The notes below the pieces were generated by a model that was not told the origin of the DNA, ran no database searches, and worked only from the letters and a program-made list of their open reading frames with translations. DNA of 64,000 nt from JAHEEL01 sp963785245 (GTDB taxonomy: Bacteria; Actinomycetota; Acidimicrobiia; Spongiisociales; UBA5794). The first letter of the stretch is position 1; each line of letters begins with the position of its first letter. Location of the stretch: the NCBI GenBank assembly GCA_963785245.1, contig CAWAUO010000011.1:248001-312000 (forward strand). Direction: 5' to 3'. Shown in pieces: positions 43,752 to 53,595 of this stretch. The position numbers and the translations under genes are program-made.

Positions 43752-45770
43752 CTAACCCGTCTCGGGTGCGGTGAGGGTGAGTGGGAGACGAATCGAAGCC
43801 GACGGTCCTGTTGCAGCCACGTCGAGTGGGATCTCGAAGCGGTTCCGCTCGAAGAGACAGAGGCCCTCGGCATCCTTGCGACACCAGACGAGGGCGAGAT
43901 CCGCGGTGAGTGTTCCCCTTCCCTCGTGGAGTTCGAGTGGTATTTGGACCGGGAACGTTGCTCCGGTCAGGTCAGTGGTGGCACCGTCGGGGAACGTCGC
44001 AATGGCGCCGGAATCGGTCAGGACCATCGACGAGGAGGCGTCCTCGTTGACCTTGTATCCCTCGGGGAGGTTCACCCCGAGGACCAGGTCGGCCGGTCCC
44101 TCGCCGGCCGACACGGCCGCAATGGAGATCACCGGCCCCCAGTAGTCGTCGGCGTCGGCGGTGAACGAGTCGATCCCGGAGAAGACAACCGTCGAGGTGA
44201 TGCCCGTCGCGAGGTCGACCGTTCGGATCACATGGTTGTTCGTGTCGGCGATCCAAGCGATGTCGCCGTCAACGGAAAGACCACCTGGTTCATAGAAGAG
44301 GGGGTCTGTACCGTCTCTCCATCCGTGTTCGGAACCGTAGAGCGACTGTGTCTTTCCGGTCGCCGGGTCGACCGTCTTGAGCTTCGAGTTGTAGGTGTCG
44401 GCCACGAGCAGGAGCCCGGCGTGCTCATCGATGCCGAGCGGGTGTTGGAGGCGTGCCGCGGAGCCGACGCCGTCGACATCGCCGAACTCGAAAAGGCTCT
44501 CCTGACCCCCGGCAACAAGGGCCGTCAGACCGTCCTCTTCCTGAACGGCCGCGCTGCGGACCGAACTGGACTCAGAGTCCGCGAAGTAGAGGAGACCGTC
44601 GGTTGCGAACACCAGACCCGACGGTTGTGCGAGGGACGCTTCGAGGAGCACGTCGTTGAGGGTGCCCTCGGCGGCACTGCCGACCGAGGGTTGAGCGGTT
44701 CGCGCGACGATATCGATGGTCCAGATCTGGTGGGTCCCGGCATTCGCGACGAAGAGGTCATCTCCGACGAGTTCGAGCGCCCACGGGGAGTTCAGTTCGA
44801 CGCTCTCGATGGGGCCGCCGGTGGGCGGCCACCCCTGCACTCCGTTGCCGGCAAGTGTCGTGACGTCGCCGGTCGCGAGGTCGATCGATCGGATGGCATG
44901 GTTGTTGGTGTCGGCGACATACAGCGTGTCCTCGTCGACGACGAGGCCCTGTGGCGAGGAGAAGGTCGCAGTCGTCGCCGTGCCGTCGGCAAAGCCCTCG
45001 CGACCGGACCCGAAGACGGCGGTCACTGTCCCGTCGTCGGTTGCGGCGACGATTCGGTGGTGGCCGGTGTCTGCGATGAAGACGCGGTCTGACCCCGGGT
45101 CGGCGTGGACCTTCCCCGGATACGAGAAGACGGTATCGGGTGATCGATCCCTCTCGAGGACCAGGGCGATCGGCGTCGTGTCGATCTGACCGCTGGCGCC
45201 GTACTCGGTGACGAGATCCGCGATGACCGGTTGAACCACGTCGTAGACACCCTCGCCGGCGTGGATCCCCACGGCGTTCCCCTCCGGGTCGACGAGGGCG
45301 ATCGTCGGCCAGGCTCGTGCTCCCCAGGAGTCCCAGACAGTGAAGTCGGCGTCGTTCACCACCGGATGACGGAGGTCGTAGCGTTGCGTGACCTGCCGGA
45401 TGTTCTCCGTGTTGCCTTCGTTGTCGAACTTGGCGGAATGTACTCCGATGACCACCAGTTCGTCAGGAAACTCAGCCTCGAGGCGCTTCAGGTCGGGGAT
45501 GATGTGGATGCAGTTGATGCATCCGTATGTCCAGAAGTCCAGCAGCACGATCTTGCCGCGCAGCGAAGCGAGATCGAGGGGTTGGTCGACGTTGATCCAG
45601 TCGAGTCCTTCCGGGAACTCGGGTGCGGGCGTCCGGTCGGATGTCGTCGGAGCGACGTTTTCAGCAATGGTTGATGCCGTTGTCGATTCGGTCGCGTTGC
45701 CGCCGGTACACGCGCTCAGGGCGAGCGCGACGACGACCGGAATGAGCAGGTGTCTCCGCATGGAGGACAT
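43752..45770 (-). CDS. Thioredoxin-NHL-repeat lipoprotein (NHLRC2-like)
   Basis: A 672-residue envelope lipoprotein: signal with lipobox ALSAC (Cys21), a thioredoxin-like domain with YGCINCIH (Cys pair about 84-87) and ARAWPTIALVD, then five or so NHL propeller repeats (VADTNNHAIRSIDLATGD, VADTYNSKLKTVD, IADTNNHVIRTVDLATG) and a beta-rich C-terminal domain. This thioredoxin-plus-NHL layout is that of NHLRC2. A thiol-linked role outside the cell membrane is inferred. Confidence 0.87.
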   Translation of the reverse strand: MSSMRRHLLIPVVVALALSACTGGNATESTTASTIAENVAPTTSDRTPAPEFPEGLDWINVDQPLDLASLRGKIVLLDFWTYGCINCIHIIPDLKRLEAEFPDELVVIGVHSAKFDNEGNTENIRQVTQRYDLRHPVVNDADFTVWDSWGARAWPTIALVDPEGNAVGIHAGEGVYDVVQPVIADLVTEYGASGQIDTTPIALVLERDRSPDTVFSYPGKVHADPGSDRVFIADTGHHRIVAATDDGTVTAVFGSGREGFADGTATTATFSSPQGLVVDEDTLYVADTNNHAIRSIDLATGDVTTLAGNGVQGWPPTGGPIESVELNSPWALELVGDDLFVANAGTHQIWTIDIVARTAQPSVGSAAEGTLNDVLLEASLAQPSGLVFATDGLLYFADSESSSVRSAAVQEEDGLTALVAGGQESLFEFGDVDGVGSAARLQHPLGIDEHAGLLLVADTYNSKLKTVDPATGKTQSLYGSEHGWRDGTDPLFYEPGGLSVDGDIAWIADTNNHVIRTVDLATGITSTVVFSGIDSFTADADDYWGPVISIAAVSAGEGPADLVLGVNLPEGYKVNEDASSSMVLTDSGAIATFPDGATTDLTGATFPVQIPLELHEGRGTLTADLALVWCRKDAEGLCLFERNRFEIPLDVAATGPSASIRLPLTLTAPETG

Positions 45771-45802
45771 TCAACCGTTGGAGCGTGACTACGGTGCCGG
45801 TC

Positions 45803-46519
45803 TCAGCCGGCCGAGGTGAATGATGCGATGTCGAGGCCGATGCGAAGAGCGGCGGCGAGGTAGGCATCGGCGAACTCCTCAGGACCATGGATGCCCGACG
45901 GCACCAGGCCGAGGGCTGCGATCACGGCACCCGACGCGAGGGCGATGGATTCGAGGTGGGTGGCAAGGTCGGCGATGCCGAACGTCCGGATCCGGTCTTC
46001 CGTCGTCGCCTGAACCAGGATGCCTGCCCATTCGTCCGGCACGGGAGCTGCGACCTCGAGGCGCCGGTTGGTCATACCGCGCCTGGTGCCCCAACGCGGT
46101 CCAACCGGCTCGGGGAAACTGACCGGCTCACCGCTACGAATCGGCTTCCCGGGTTCGGTCCACGCGAACAGGACCTGAGCTTCGTCGGACGCTCGCTCGG
46201 CGAGACTGCGTCCGATGCCCGAGACGAGGTTGGACCCGGCGAGGACTGTGGCCTCGGAGGCGTCGATGCCGGCGTCAACGGTGTCGGCCCAGAGGACAGA
46301 CGGGACGTCCGCCTCGATCGCTTCGGCGAGGATGGTCGACTCGGGATCGTCGGTGACAACAGCATCGACGTCGGTGACCGTGTCGACCCGGTTGAGTCTG
46401 CGGTCCCGGTCCTTCACGTCGCGCCTGACGATGCCGAGCAGTTCGAGGTCGTGTTCGCCGAGGAGGAGACGACCGGCCCGTACGCCGATCTCGGACGTGT
46501 GGTCGAGGGCAATCCTCAT
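45803..46519 (-). CDS. Unknown protein with Rossmann-like N terminus
   Basis: A 238-residue soluble protein starting MRIALDHTSEIGVRAGRLLLG; the N-terminal alternation of strands and helices (LELLGIVRRD, VDAVVTDD, VPSVLWAD, ATVLAGSNLV) suggests a nucleotide-binding fold, but the glycine loop is not typical. The C-terminal part has PSGIHGPEEFADAYLAAAL. Its ATG overlaps the stop of a 44-residue membrane peptide gene (ATGA). Confidence 0.72.
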   Translation of the reverse strand: MRIALDHTSEIGVRAGRLLLGEHDLELLGIVRRDVKDRDRRLNRVDTVTDVDAVVTDDPESTILAEAIEADVPSVLWADTVDAGIDASEATVLAGSNLVSGIGRSLAERASDEAQVLFAWTEPGKPIRSGEPVSFPEPVGPRWGTRRGMTNRRLEVAAPVPDEWAGILVQATTEDRIRTFGIADLATHLESIALASGAVIAALGLVPSGIHGPEEFADAYLAAALRIGLDIASFTSAG

Positions 46520-46650
46520 TGTCCGGCCGGGTCGACCGGTTGCCACGTGCCCTCTTCGGCCGACGGACGGCTTGGACGGCGCGTGACGACGATGGCAACG
46601 GCAACCGCTGCAGCAGCGGCAAGGACAACAGCATTGACAACCGGTTTCAT
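46516..46650 (-). CDS. Small membrane peptide upstream of the unknown gene
   Basis: A 44-codon frame: MKPVVNAVVLAAAAAVAVAI forms one span, followed by VVTRRPSRPSAEEGTWQPVD. The TGA overlaps the next ATG by 4 nt, the junction used by many true gene pairs here. Function unknown. Confidence 0.6.
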   Translation of the reverse strand: MKPVVNAVVLAAAAAVAVAIVVTRRPSRPSAEEGTWQPVDPAGQ

Positions 46651-46736
46651 GGTCCCGAAGCGTAGTGATCCGGCAGCGCTGACGGTCTGCGCAGAGTTTG
46701 CGACGGCTCCGGTGGCGAACGGATCGAAGTCCGGGC

Positions 46737-47468
46737 TCAGGAGGACATCAGCGACTCGAAGCCCAGGCCGACGATGTAGCTGAGGACGCCACCGGCGAAA
46801 CCGATTCCAAGGTTCTCGAGCGAGGAGGTCACCGGGCTGGTCTTCGTCATGACGGTCTTGGTAGCACCGACGGCGAGGAGGCCGATCCCCGTGAGTAGGG
46901 CTGCCACGAGCAGGGCCGTGCCGGTGTTTTCGATGAACGCAAACGGGAGGACGGCAGGAAGTGCACCGCCGAGGAAGAGGCCGGCTGATGCGATGCCGGC
47001 GAGGATGGGACTTCGCTTCTCCGTGTCGACTACGCCGAATTCAAGTCCCGCCATCACGCCCATCATCGTATCGTCACTCTTGTCGATGATGTGGACCACG
47101 GTCTCGAGATCATCTCCCTCGAGACCCATCTCCCCAAACATGTGTCGCAGCTCGTCCCGCTCATGCTCGCGGTGCTCCTTGAGGTGTCGTGCCTCGAGCT
47201 TCATCTCGGCGGTGAATACCTCTTCCTGTGACTTCGTCGCGAGGTATTCGCCGAGGCCCATGGAGATCATCCCAGCGAGGGCACCCGCGACGCCGGTGAG
47301 GAGTACCTGCGTGGCGGTGAGTCCGCCACCGACCACGCCCGCGACGAGTAGGAAGGTCGATACAAGGCCGTCGTTGACACCAAGGATGATGTCGCGCATG
47401 TACTGGCGAGAAGAACCGAGGTGGTTCTCGTAGTCGTCAGGGGGAATGGGCGGGGGATAGGCGTTCAC
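46737..47468 (-). CDS. VIT1/CCC1 family transporter
   Basis: A 243-residue membrane protein. YMRDIILGVNDGLVSTFLLVAGVVGG (first half YMRDIILGVNDG) and GALAGMISMGLGEYLATKSQ are VIT1 signatures, followed by a charged cytosolic helix region (LEARHLKEHREHERDEL) and three C-terminal spans. Relatives move iron or manganese. GTG start at 47468. Confidence 0.88.
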   Translation of the reverse strand: MNAYPPPIPPDDYENHLGSSRQYMRDIILGVNDGLVSTFLLVAGVVGGGLTATQVLLTGVAGALAGMISMGLGEYLATKSQEEVFTAEMKLEARHLKEHREHERDELRHMFGEMGLEGDDLETVVHIIDKSDDTMMGVMAGLEFGVVDTEKRSPILAGIASAGLFLGGALPAVLPFAFIENTGTALLVAALLTGIGLLAVGATKTVMTKTSPVTSSLENLGIGFAGGVLSYIVGLGFESLMSS

Positions 47469-47737
47469 GGCAGGCAGATTAACGGAAATCCTGTCCCCGT
47501 CGTTCCGCTGGCTGTCGGCGACCCCTGCAGGTTCGAGAGCCCTGGGTTCGAGATTGGGAGGTGGATGTGCGGGTCGAGAGTACGCTGTGAACGTCGGAAC
47601 CTGGAGGAACAATCGCCGACGAATCTGGCCCCGAGGATACGGCCGACCTGGCAGGTCCCACGCCCGACGCCCTGACCGACCCGCGCCTCGGCCCACCATC
47701 GCCGCCATGGTCGCCTCCGACGAAGCTCGCGGTTGCC

Positions 47738-48877
47738 GTGGGCCTCGTCGTGTTCGCCGGAATCGTGTTCTGGCTCTCGAAGGACGCCCTGCCGATCCTC
47801 GCGGTGGCCGGGATCCTTGCCTTCCTCGTGGCTCCGATGGTGCGGTTCCTCCACCGGCGTCTCCACCTGCCCCGTTGGTTGTCGCTTGCCTTCGGCTATG
47901 TCGTTGTACTGGTCGTGTCGCTCGCTCTCGTGGCCATCCTTGCCGTCGGGATCACCCAATCATTCGCCGGCATCAATATCGACGGGATGCAAGACTCGGT
48001 CCGCAGCTCGGCGGAGTGGTTCGTCGACTATGCCGACGGTCTCAAGGTTCTCGGGGTCAGCATCGACATGAGCGAGATCACCGCACCGATCGAGGACTGG
48101 CTCAAAGAGACGCCGGAGGACAGTTCTGCCGGCGGCGGCGTCAAGATCGACGCAGAAGCTCTGCAGGCGATGATGGGCGGGGCGTTCAACTCGATCCGAA
48201 CCGTGACCGGCCTGGTTACCGCCATGGTGGCGTCGGCGCTCATCACGCTGATGATCGCTATCTACCTCAACGCCGATAGCTCGAGGTTCTACTCGTGGAT
48301 CCATCGGATGGTTCCGCCAGGCTACGAGAGAGACGGCGTAATGCTCGCCGACCGTACCGGGCTCATCTGGCGGGGCTACATCTACGGTCAGTTGATCAAC
48401 AGCTTCATCACCGGCTTGATGGTGTTCATCGTTCTTGCGCTGGTCGGTGTCCAGGGGGCGTTTCTGCTGGGTGTGATCATGATGTTGTTCAACATGATCC
48501 CGACCTTCGGGCCGATCATCGCCGCGGTTCCCGGCGTCATAGCGGCGCTCGTGGGCGGATCGACTCGCTGGCCAGACATGAACAATTTCATCTTTGCGCT
48601 GATCGTGGTCGGCATCTATGTCCTGGTCGTTCAGGCGCAGGCCACCATCATCGCCCCCAAGGTGATGGGCCGAGCGGTGCGCCTCTCGCCGGTGATCATC
48701 ATGATTTCGCTGATCGTTGGGTTCAACGTCGCCGGACTGATTGGCTCGCTGCTTGCAGTGCCGATCGTTGCGACGATCAAGGAAATGATCTCGTATCTCT
48801 ATGCGAAGGTCGTCGATCGAGAACCGTTCGCGAATGGAAATGGCAACGGAGATCAGCAAGCCGCCGCTGATGCCTGA
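47738..48877 (+). CDS. AI-2E family transporter
   Basis: A 379-residue protein with about eight spans. Family landmarks are WRGYIYGQLINSFITGLM and NMIPTFGPIIAAVPGVIAAL. Members export autoinducers or act as Na+/H+ antiporters. From GTG 47738 the first span begins at once, without a ribosome binding site. The frame is open upstream to about 47591 and encodes a Pro-rich extension; within it an ATC at 47612 follows GGAGG, so the true start may be non-canonical. Confidence 0.87.
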   Translation: MGLVVFAGIVFWLSKDALPILAVAGILAFLVAPMVRFLHRRLHLPRWLSLAFGYVVVLVVSLALVAILAVGITQSFAGINIDGMQDSVRSSAEWFVDYADGLKVLGVSIDMSEITAPIEDWLKETPEDSSAGGGVKIDAEALQAMMGGAFNSIRTVTGLVTAMVASALITLMIAIYLNADSSRFYSWIHRMVPPGYERDGVMLADRTGLIWRGYIYGQLINSFITGLMVFIVLALVGVQGAFLLGVIMMLFNMIPTFGPIIAAVPGVIAALVGGSTRWPDMNNFIFALIVVGIYVLVVQAQATIIAPKVMGRAVRLSPVIIMISLIVGFNVAGLIGSLLAVPIVATIKEMISYLYAKVVDREPFANGNGNGDQQAAADA

Positions 48878-50414
48878 TCAGGAGATCCTGTGCGCTGATG
48901 CGGTCGTGATAGGCGCCGGCCTGGGTGGGCTCGGTGCCGCCGGATATCTGGCCAGGGCCGGCTACAACGTCGTTGTCCTCGAACACCACATTGTTCCCGG
49001 CGGCTACGCCCACGAGTTCAAACGCCGCGGCTTCCGCTTCGAGGTGGCGCTGCACGCTCTCGACGGTGCCGGACCCGACGGATGGCTCGGTCCGATGCTC
49101 GACGACCTTGGTGTCAACGATCGCGTTGTGATGAACCGGGTCGATCCGTTCTACACCGCCCGCTTCCCTGACTTCGAGATCACGGCCCCTGCCGACTTCA
49201 CCGGATACGTGAGCGAACTCAAAGCCGCGTTCCCGGATCAGTCGGAGGGGATCGACGGTCTCTTCGACGCGGTGCGCCGGGTGGCGGAGGACGCCCGTCG
49301 GTACGGTGCCGACCGCTCTACCGGGCGTCGTTCGTCACCGATCGAGATGATGGAGCGCTACCCGGACATGGCGGCTGCCTTCCCTCAATCCTGGCAGACG
49401 TTCATGGATGCCCACATCGACGACCGACGACTCCGGGCAGCGGTTTCGGTTCTGTGGGGATATCTCGGTCTCCCGCCGTCGCAACTCTCAGCCGGACTGT
49501 TCTCACTCCTTCTTCACAGCTATCACATGACCGGTGCCTGGTACCCGGAGGGCGGGAGTCAGGCGATGAGTCGGGCCATCGTCGATGAGATCGAGGAGCG
49601 TGGCGGCGTCGTTCTCTTCAGGAATCGCGTGACGCGGCTGGACGTCGAAGGAGGGCGTGTGGTGGCCGTCGAGACCGATCGCGGTCTTCGGGTCGAAGCC
49701 GACGTGTTCATCTCGAATGCCAGTCCGAAAGCGACCGTGGCCATGACCGGGAGCGAGCACTTCGACGACGGGTTCCTTGCCGGCGTGGAGCGTGACGTGC
49801 CGGCTCTGTCGAACCTGGTCGTCTACCTCGGGGTCGACCGCGACCTCGCCGCCGAGGGATGGGACCATCACGAGTACTTCCTCGCGGACGGTTACGACAT
49901 CGACGGCGAGTACACAGCAATGGTTGACGGCGACTTCTCGAAGGCGGGGTTCGTGATCACCAACTACTCCGATGCCGACCCGGGTTGCGCCCCGGCCGGC
50001 AGCAGCGTGCTGGCGATCATGTCGCTCGCTCCCTGGGACTATCAGAACGTGTGGGGGACCGGAGGCGACCTGACCGACTACTCGGAGAATCCCGAGTATG
50101 TCCGCATCAAGGATGCGGCAGGCGACGAATTGATCGATCGGGCCGAACGGCTGATCCCGGGGCTCCGCGAATCGATCGTGATCAAGGAGGTCGGCACACC
50201 GCTCACCAACGTGCGGTACAGCCTCAGCCCCGAGGGCAGTATCTACGGCCGGCAGCAGACGGTCGAGAACCTCCTCAATCGGAGAAGCCCGAAGACTCCG
50301 ATCCCGAACCTCCTTCTCGCCGGGGCGTGGGTCGGTGGAGGCGGAATGAGCGCCGCTCTGAGTTCCGGCCGTACGGCTGCCTCGATCGCCGACCGCCTGC
50401 TCACCCCCGGATAG
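48870..50414 (+). CDS. FAD-dependent oxidoreductase, phytoene desaturase / carotenoid isomerase type
   Basis: A 514-residue flavoprotein with N-terminal dinucleotide fold ADAVVIGAGLGGLGAAGYLA, followed by VVLEHHIVPGGYAHEF. The middle has MTGAWYPEGGSQAMSRAIVD, and the C-terminal FAD closure is NLLLAGAWVGGGGMSAALSSG. This matches the CrtI/CrtISO/retinol saturase superfamily. The substrate is not readable and no carotenoid genes are nearby. Start uncertain: ATG at 48870 overlaps the transporter by 8 nt; 48843 is also open. Confidence 0.85.
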   Translation: MPDQEILCADAVVIGAGLGGLGAAGYLARAGYNVVVLEHHIVPGGYAHEFKRRGFRFEVALHALDGAGPDGWLGPMLDDLGVNDRVVMNRVDPFYTARFPDFEITAPADFTGYVSELKAAFPDQSEGIDGLFDAVRRVAEDARRYGADRSTGRRSSPIEMMERYPDMAAAFPQSWQTFMDAHIDDRRLRAAVSVLWGYLGLPPSQLSAGLFSLLLHSYHMTGAWYPEGGSQAMSRAIVDEIEERGGVVLFRNRVTRLDVEGGRVVAVETDRGLRVEADVFISNASPKATVAMTGSEHFDDGFLAGVERDVPALSNLVVYLGVDRDLAAEGWDHHEYFLADGYDIDGEYTAMVDGDFSKAGFVITNYSDADPGCAPAGSSVLAIMSLAPWDYQNVWGTGGDLTDYSENPEYVRIKDAAGDELIDRAERLIPGLRESIVIKEVGTPLTNVRYSLSPEGSIYGRQQTVENLLNRRSPKTPIPNLLLAGAWVGGGGMSAALSSGRTAASIADRLLTPG

Positions 50415-50418
50415 CGCT

Positions 50419-50459
50419 CCGTCAGGGTGTAGGGGTCAACCCTGACCGGTCCCTGACGG
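50419..50459 (+). terminator. Hairpin region with two alternative stems
   Basis: CCGTCAGGG (50419-50427) pairs with CCCTGACGG (50451-50459); GTCAGGGT (50421-50428) can instead pair with ACCCTGAC (50439-50446). The stems are mutually exclusive. They follow the oxidoreductase stop, so termination is the simplest role. Confidence 0.55.
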
Positions 50460-50562
50460 CTCAGGGCCGGCAAGGGGTCATACCCAATACCCGAGACCCT
50501 GGTCTTCCTGCAGGATCAATCCCGATACACAAGCGGGCCGCAATGGCATCGGGAGGGAAGAC

Positions 50563-53319
50563 ATGGACAACTCACGGACCTATCGCATGTACGACTGGAT
50601 CAATCGCCACGCGGCGGTGCTGGTGGTGGCGCTAGTCCTCGGCATCATTGCCATCGGCGTCGGCGGGGTCATGGCTGCGGATACGACCGAGCCCAAGTTC
50701 GAACCGGACGGCGAGGTCTTCTCCGTCTATGAGCGTGCCGAGGCGATGCTCCAAACCGAGTCCAGCGTCGAACAGGCAGCGTTCCTCGTCGAGGCTGCAG
50801 GCGGAGGCGACGTGCTCACCGCCAACGCATTCCGCGAGTGGCGTGACGCCTCCAACCGGGTCCGTGCCTCAGCGGAGAACCAGCAGCACCTGGTGGACCG
50901 CTTCGATCCGGAGACGGGGGCCACGATTCCCGGCGTCCTCTCGATCGTGGACATCGTGGACGCAGCCATCCCCGGCGGCCTCGCAGAAGCCACCGACTCG
51001 GATGTCAAGCAGGCGCTCGCAGCGGTGCTTGCTGACAACTCGCCGTACGCCGAGATGCGCTACAGCCTGTCCGAGCAGGCCACCTACTTCGTCGGTCCGG
51101 GAGGGGGAGTGTGGGCGGCGCCAGCCTTCACTGCGCAGGTCGTCTACGACAGTGCGACGTTCGCAGACAATCCGGAGGCAGAGACGTGGCTCCGCGAGGT
51201 CCAGAGCAGTTTCCGAGAAGACTCCCTCCATACGGAGTCGATCGGGATTGCCATCGACGCCGAAATCGCGTTCTCGGAAGGAGCTGCGAACTCGGCGCCG
51301 TTCATCTTCCTCGCCGTCGCTCTAATCATCGTCCTGATTGCCGTTGTCCACCACTCCTACTGGTCGGCTGTCGTGGTCGGGGCTGGACTCACGGCAACGA
51401 CCATTGCCTACTACGGCACATCGGCACTGCTCGGACTCAAGATGGGATCGATGCTCCTCGCGTTCGTGGTTCCGATCGCTGCTATCAGTTTTGGCGTCGA
51501 TTTCTTCATCCACGGCATCGGACGCGTTCGCGAGATGCAGGTTGAGCACGGGATGTCAGGATCTCGCGCGTATCCGGCCGGCATGGCGGCGGTGTTCACG
51601 GCGCTACTGTTGGCTGCCTCGTCGTCGATTGCCGCATTTCTCTCGAACGTATCTTCGGGGACGGAGGCAATCCTCCAGTTCGGCATCGGCGCCGCGATCG
51701 CTCTCGGATGGTCCTACGTGATCCTCGGTCAGATCGCACCGAGGGTCCTCCTCGGTATCGAGCAGTTCGTCGGTCCGAACCCGGTGAAGGGTGCATCGCG
51801 CGTCCTCTACTGGATCGCTCTGGCGTTCGTCGCCATCGTCGGTGGATTGGCCGTGGCATTGGCCGCCGTCATGACGGCTGTAGGTGTGGCCGCCTTCGTG
51901 GTGGTGCTGCTCGCGCTGCTGGTGGTTCCGGCGCTGTTGACTCGCCGGCGCAACCGTCGGGCGGCCGCGATCGGTCGGACAATGCAGACCAGGCATCGGG
52001 GAGCAGCGCATGGACTCCCGGCAGCCGGGTCGTTCGTCTCATTCCTCGCCCGATGGCGCTGGATCACAGTGACCGTCGCACTGGCAGTGGGTGCCGTCGC
52101 ATTCATGACGGCGCTGCAGGTGAAGTCCGGGTTCGAGATCTCCGACTTCCTTGCTTCGGACTCCGACTTCTCGACCTCCATCGACCGGGCAGCGATCCAT
52201 TTCCCGTCGAGCGGGGAGGGATCGAGCTTTGTTCTCGTGGAAGGAGACCTGACATCGCCGACGGCGCTCGCCGCTCTTGATGACGCCGTCGCAGTTCTCG
52301 ATGGATCGGACGCCGACCTGGGTCGCAACGGCGGTGGCGATCTCGTCGTCCGCTGGCACGCCGGCGACCTTGTTCGCATGACTGTGGCAGCGCCTGTCGC
52401 CCTTGAGGTGCTGGAGTCCAACGGAGTCGACCTGACCGACGGCAACGGCGACGGCTACCCCGACTCGTCTGAGGCCGTCCGCGCGGTATACGACTACATC
52501 GGCGAGAACGGGGTGCCCCTGGCAGACGGTTCCGTCGCTCTGGCAGCGGATGAAGTTTCCGGGGTCATTGCCGACGACGGAGGGACGAGTCAGGCCACGA
52601 CCGTCACGATCATGGTCGGAAGCTTCACCGATGGTGAGGTCATCGTCCCCGTGGAACAGGCGCTCGAGGCTGCGGCGCGATCCATCGAGGGCGCAGCCCC
52701 CGATCTTGCGGTGAGCGTCTCAGGTGACGTGCTCACCAGCTACCACGGACTCAGGGCATTCACGCAGTCCATGGTCGTTTCGCTTCCCCTTGCCATACTC
52801 CTCACGCTGATCCTCGCGTCGCTCCTGCTGCGTTCGTTCCGCTACGCACTGATCTCCGTGATCCCGATCGGGTTCGTGGTCACGGGGGTGTACGCCTTCA
52901 TGGCCCTGGCGGGCTACACCGTGAACGTCGTCACGGCAACGATCGCCGCGATCGCGGTCGGCGTCGGCATCGATTTCTCGACGCATTTCACCGCCCGGTA
53001 TCGCGAGGAACTACTGACGGACGCCAGCCCTCTTGATGCGGTGCGCCGCGCCGGTGAGGGAACGGGAGGGGCGCTCGTGCTCTCTGCGCTCACCTCGGTG
53101 CTCGGCTTCTCCGTGATGGCTCTCGCCCCGAATCCGATCTTCGCCACCTTCGGATTGCTGACATCCGTAATGATTGGGCTTGCCTTGATCGTCTCGCTCG
53201 TTGTCCTCCCGAGCATGCTCGTCATCGGAACCCCGCGACGTAGGCAGTCGACTGCCGACGACGAACAGCACGTCGACGGAGGCGTCGAGAACGGAGAAAA
53301 GGTGCTCGTGGGGGTCTGA
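50563..53319 (+). CDS. MMPL/RND family transporter
   Basis: A 918-residue membrane protein with two repeats of one span plus five spans, each preceded by a large external domain, as in the RND superfamily. Signatures: ISFGVDFFIHGIGRVRE in the first half and AVGVGIDFSTHFTARYREE in the second. The second external domain holds a calcium-loop-like DLTDGNGDGYPD. MMPL members export lipids or small hydrophobic compounds. Strong start region; a terminator follows. Confidence 0.9.
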   Translation: MDNSRTYRMYDWINRHAAVLVVALVLGIIAIGVGGVMAADTTEPKFEPDGEVFSVYERAEAMLQTESSVEQAAFLVEAAGGGDVLTANAFREWRDASNRVRASAENQQHLVDRFDPETGATIPGVLSIVDIVDAAIPGGLAEATDSDVKQALAAVLADNSPYAEMRYSLSEQATYFVGPGGGVWAAPAFTAQVVYDSATFADNPEAETWLREVQSSFREDSLHTESIGIAIDAEIAFSEGAANSAPFIFLAVALIIVLIAVVHHSYWSAVVVGAGLTATTIAYYGTSALLGLKMGSMLLAFVVPIAAISFGVDFFIHGIGRVREMQVEHGMSGSRAYPAGMAAVFTALLLAASSSIAAFLSNVSSGTEAILQFGIGAAIALGWSYVILGQIAPRVLLGIEQFVGPNPVKGASRVLYWIALAFVAIVGGLAVALAAVMTAVGVAAFVVVLLALLVVPALLTRRRNRRAAAIGRTMQTRHRGAAHGLPAAGSFVSFLARWRWITVTVALAVGAVAFMTALQVKSGFEISDFLASDSDFSTSIDRAAIHFPSSGEGSSFVLVEGDLTSPTALAALDDAVAVLDGSDADLGRNGGGDLVVRWHAGDLVRMTVAAPVALEVLESNGVDLTDGNGDGYPDSSEAVRAVYDYIGENGVPLADGSVALAADEVSGVIADDGGTSQATTVTIMVGSFTDGEVIVPVEQALEAAARSIEGAAPDLAVSVSGDVLTSYHGLRAFTQSMVVSLPLAILLTLILASLLLRSFRYALISVIPIGFVVTGVYAFMALAGYTVNVVTATIAAIAVGVGIDFSTHFTARYREELLTDASPLDAVRRAGEGTGGALVLSALTSVLGFSVMALAPNPIFATFGLLTSVMIGLALIVSLVVLPSMLVIGTPRRRQSTADDEQHVDGGVENGEKVLVGV

Positions 53320-53342
53320 TCCCTCCCTCCCTCCACAGCAAC

Positions 53343-53371
53343 GCGAGCCCCGGGAGAACCCCGGGGCTCGC
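53343..53371 (+). terminator. Terminator hairpin after the MMPL gene
   Basis: An 11-bp perfect stem GCGAGCCCCGG / CCGGGGCTCGC with a 7-nt loop, 24 nt after the MMPL stop. No U-tract. The rest of the gap to 53595 has no gene. Confidence 0.7.
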
Positions 53372-53595
53372 TGCTGAGTCTCTGCCGCTCGACGGCAGGC
53401 GACGCACAAGAGTGCACCACTGTGCGGCGGTGCAATCGGCCTGAATCGCGTCGTCACACGAAGAGGCCTAGTCGTTTTCAGTTGATCGCGTCGCACTGCC
53501 CTGTCTACCGTGGCAGCAGACCGGCCGGCAATCCCCGCCGAGAGAATGCGGAGAAACGTCCACATCCGGCCGCCAATATGCAGGAGGAAACACCT

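Noticed and set aside
43926..45092. 388-codon plus-strand frame
   Set aside because: Antisense to the thioredoxin-NHL gene, whose repeats and lipobox are clear.
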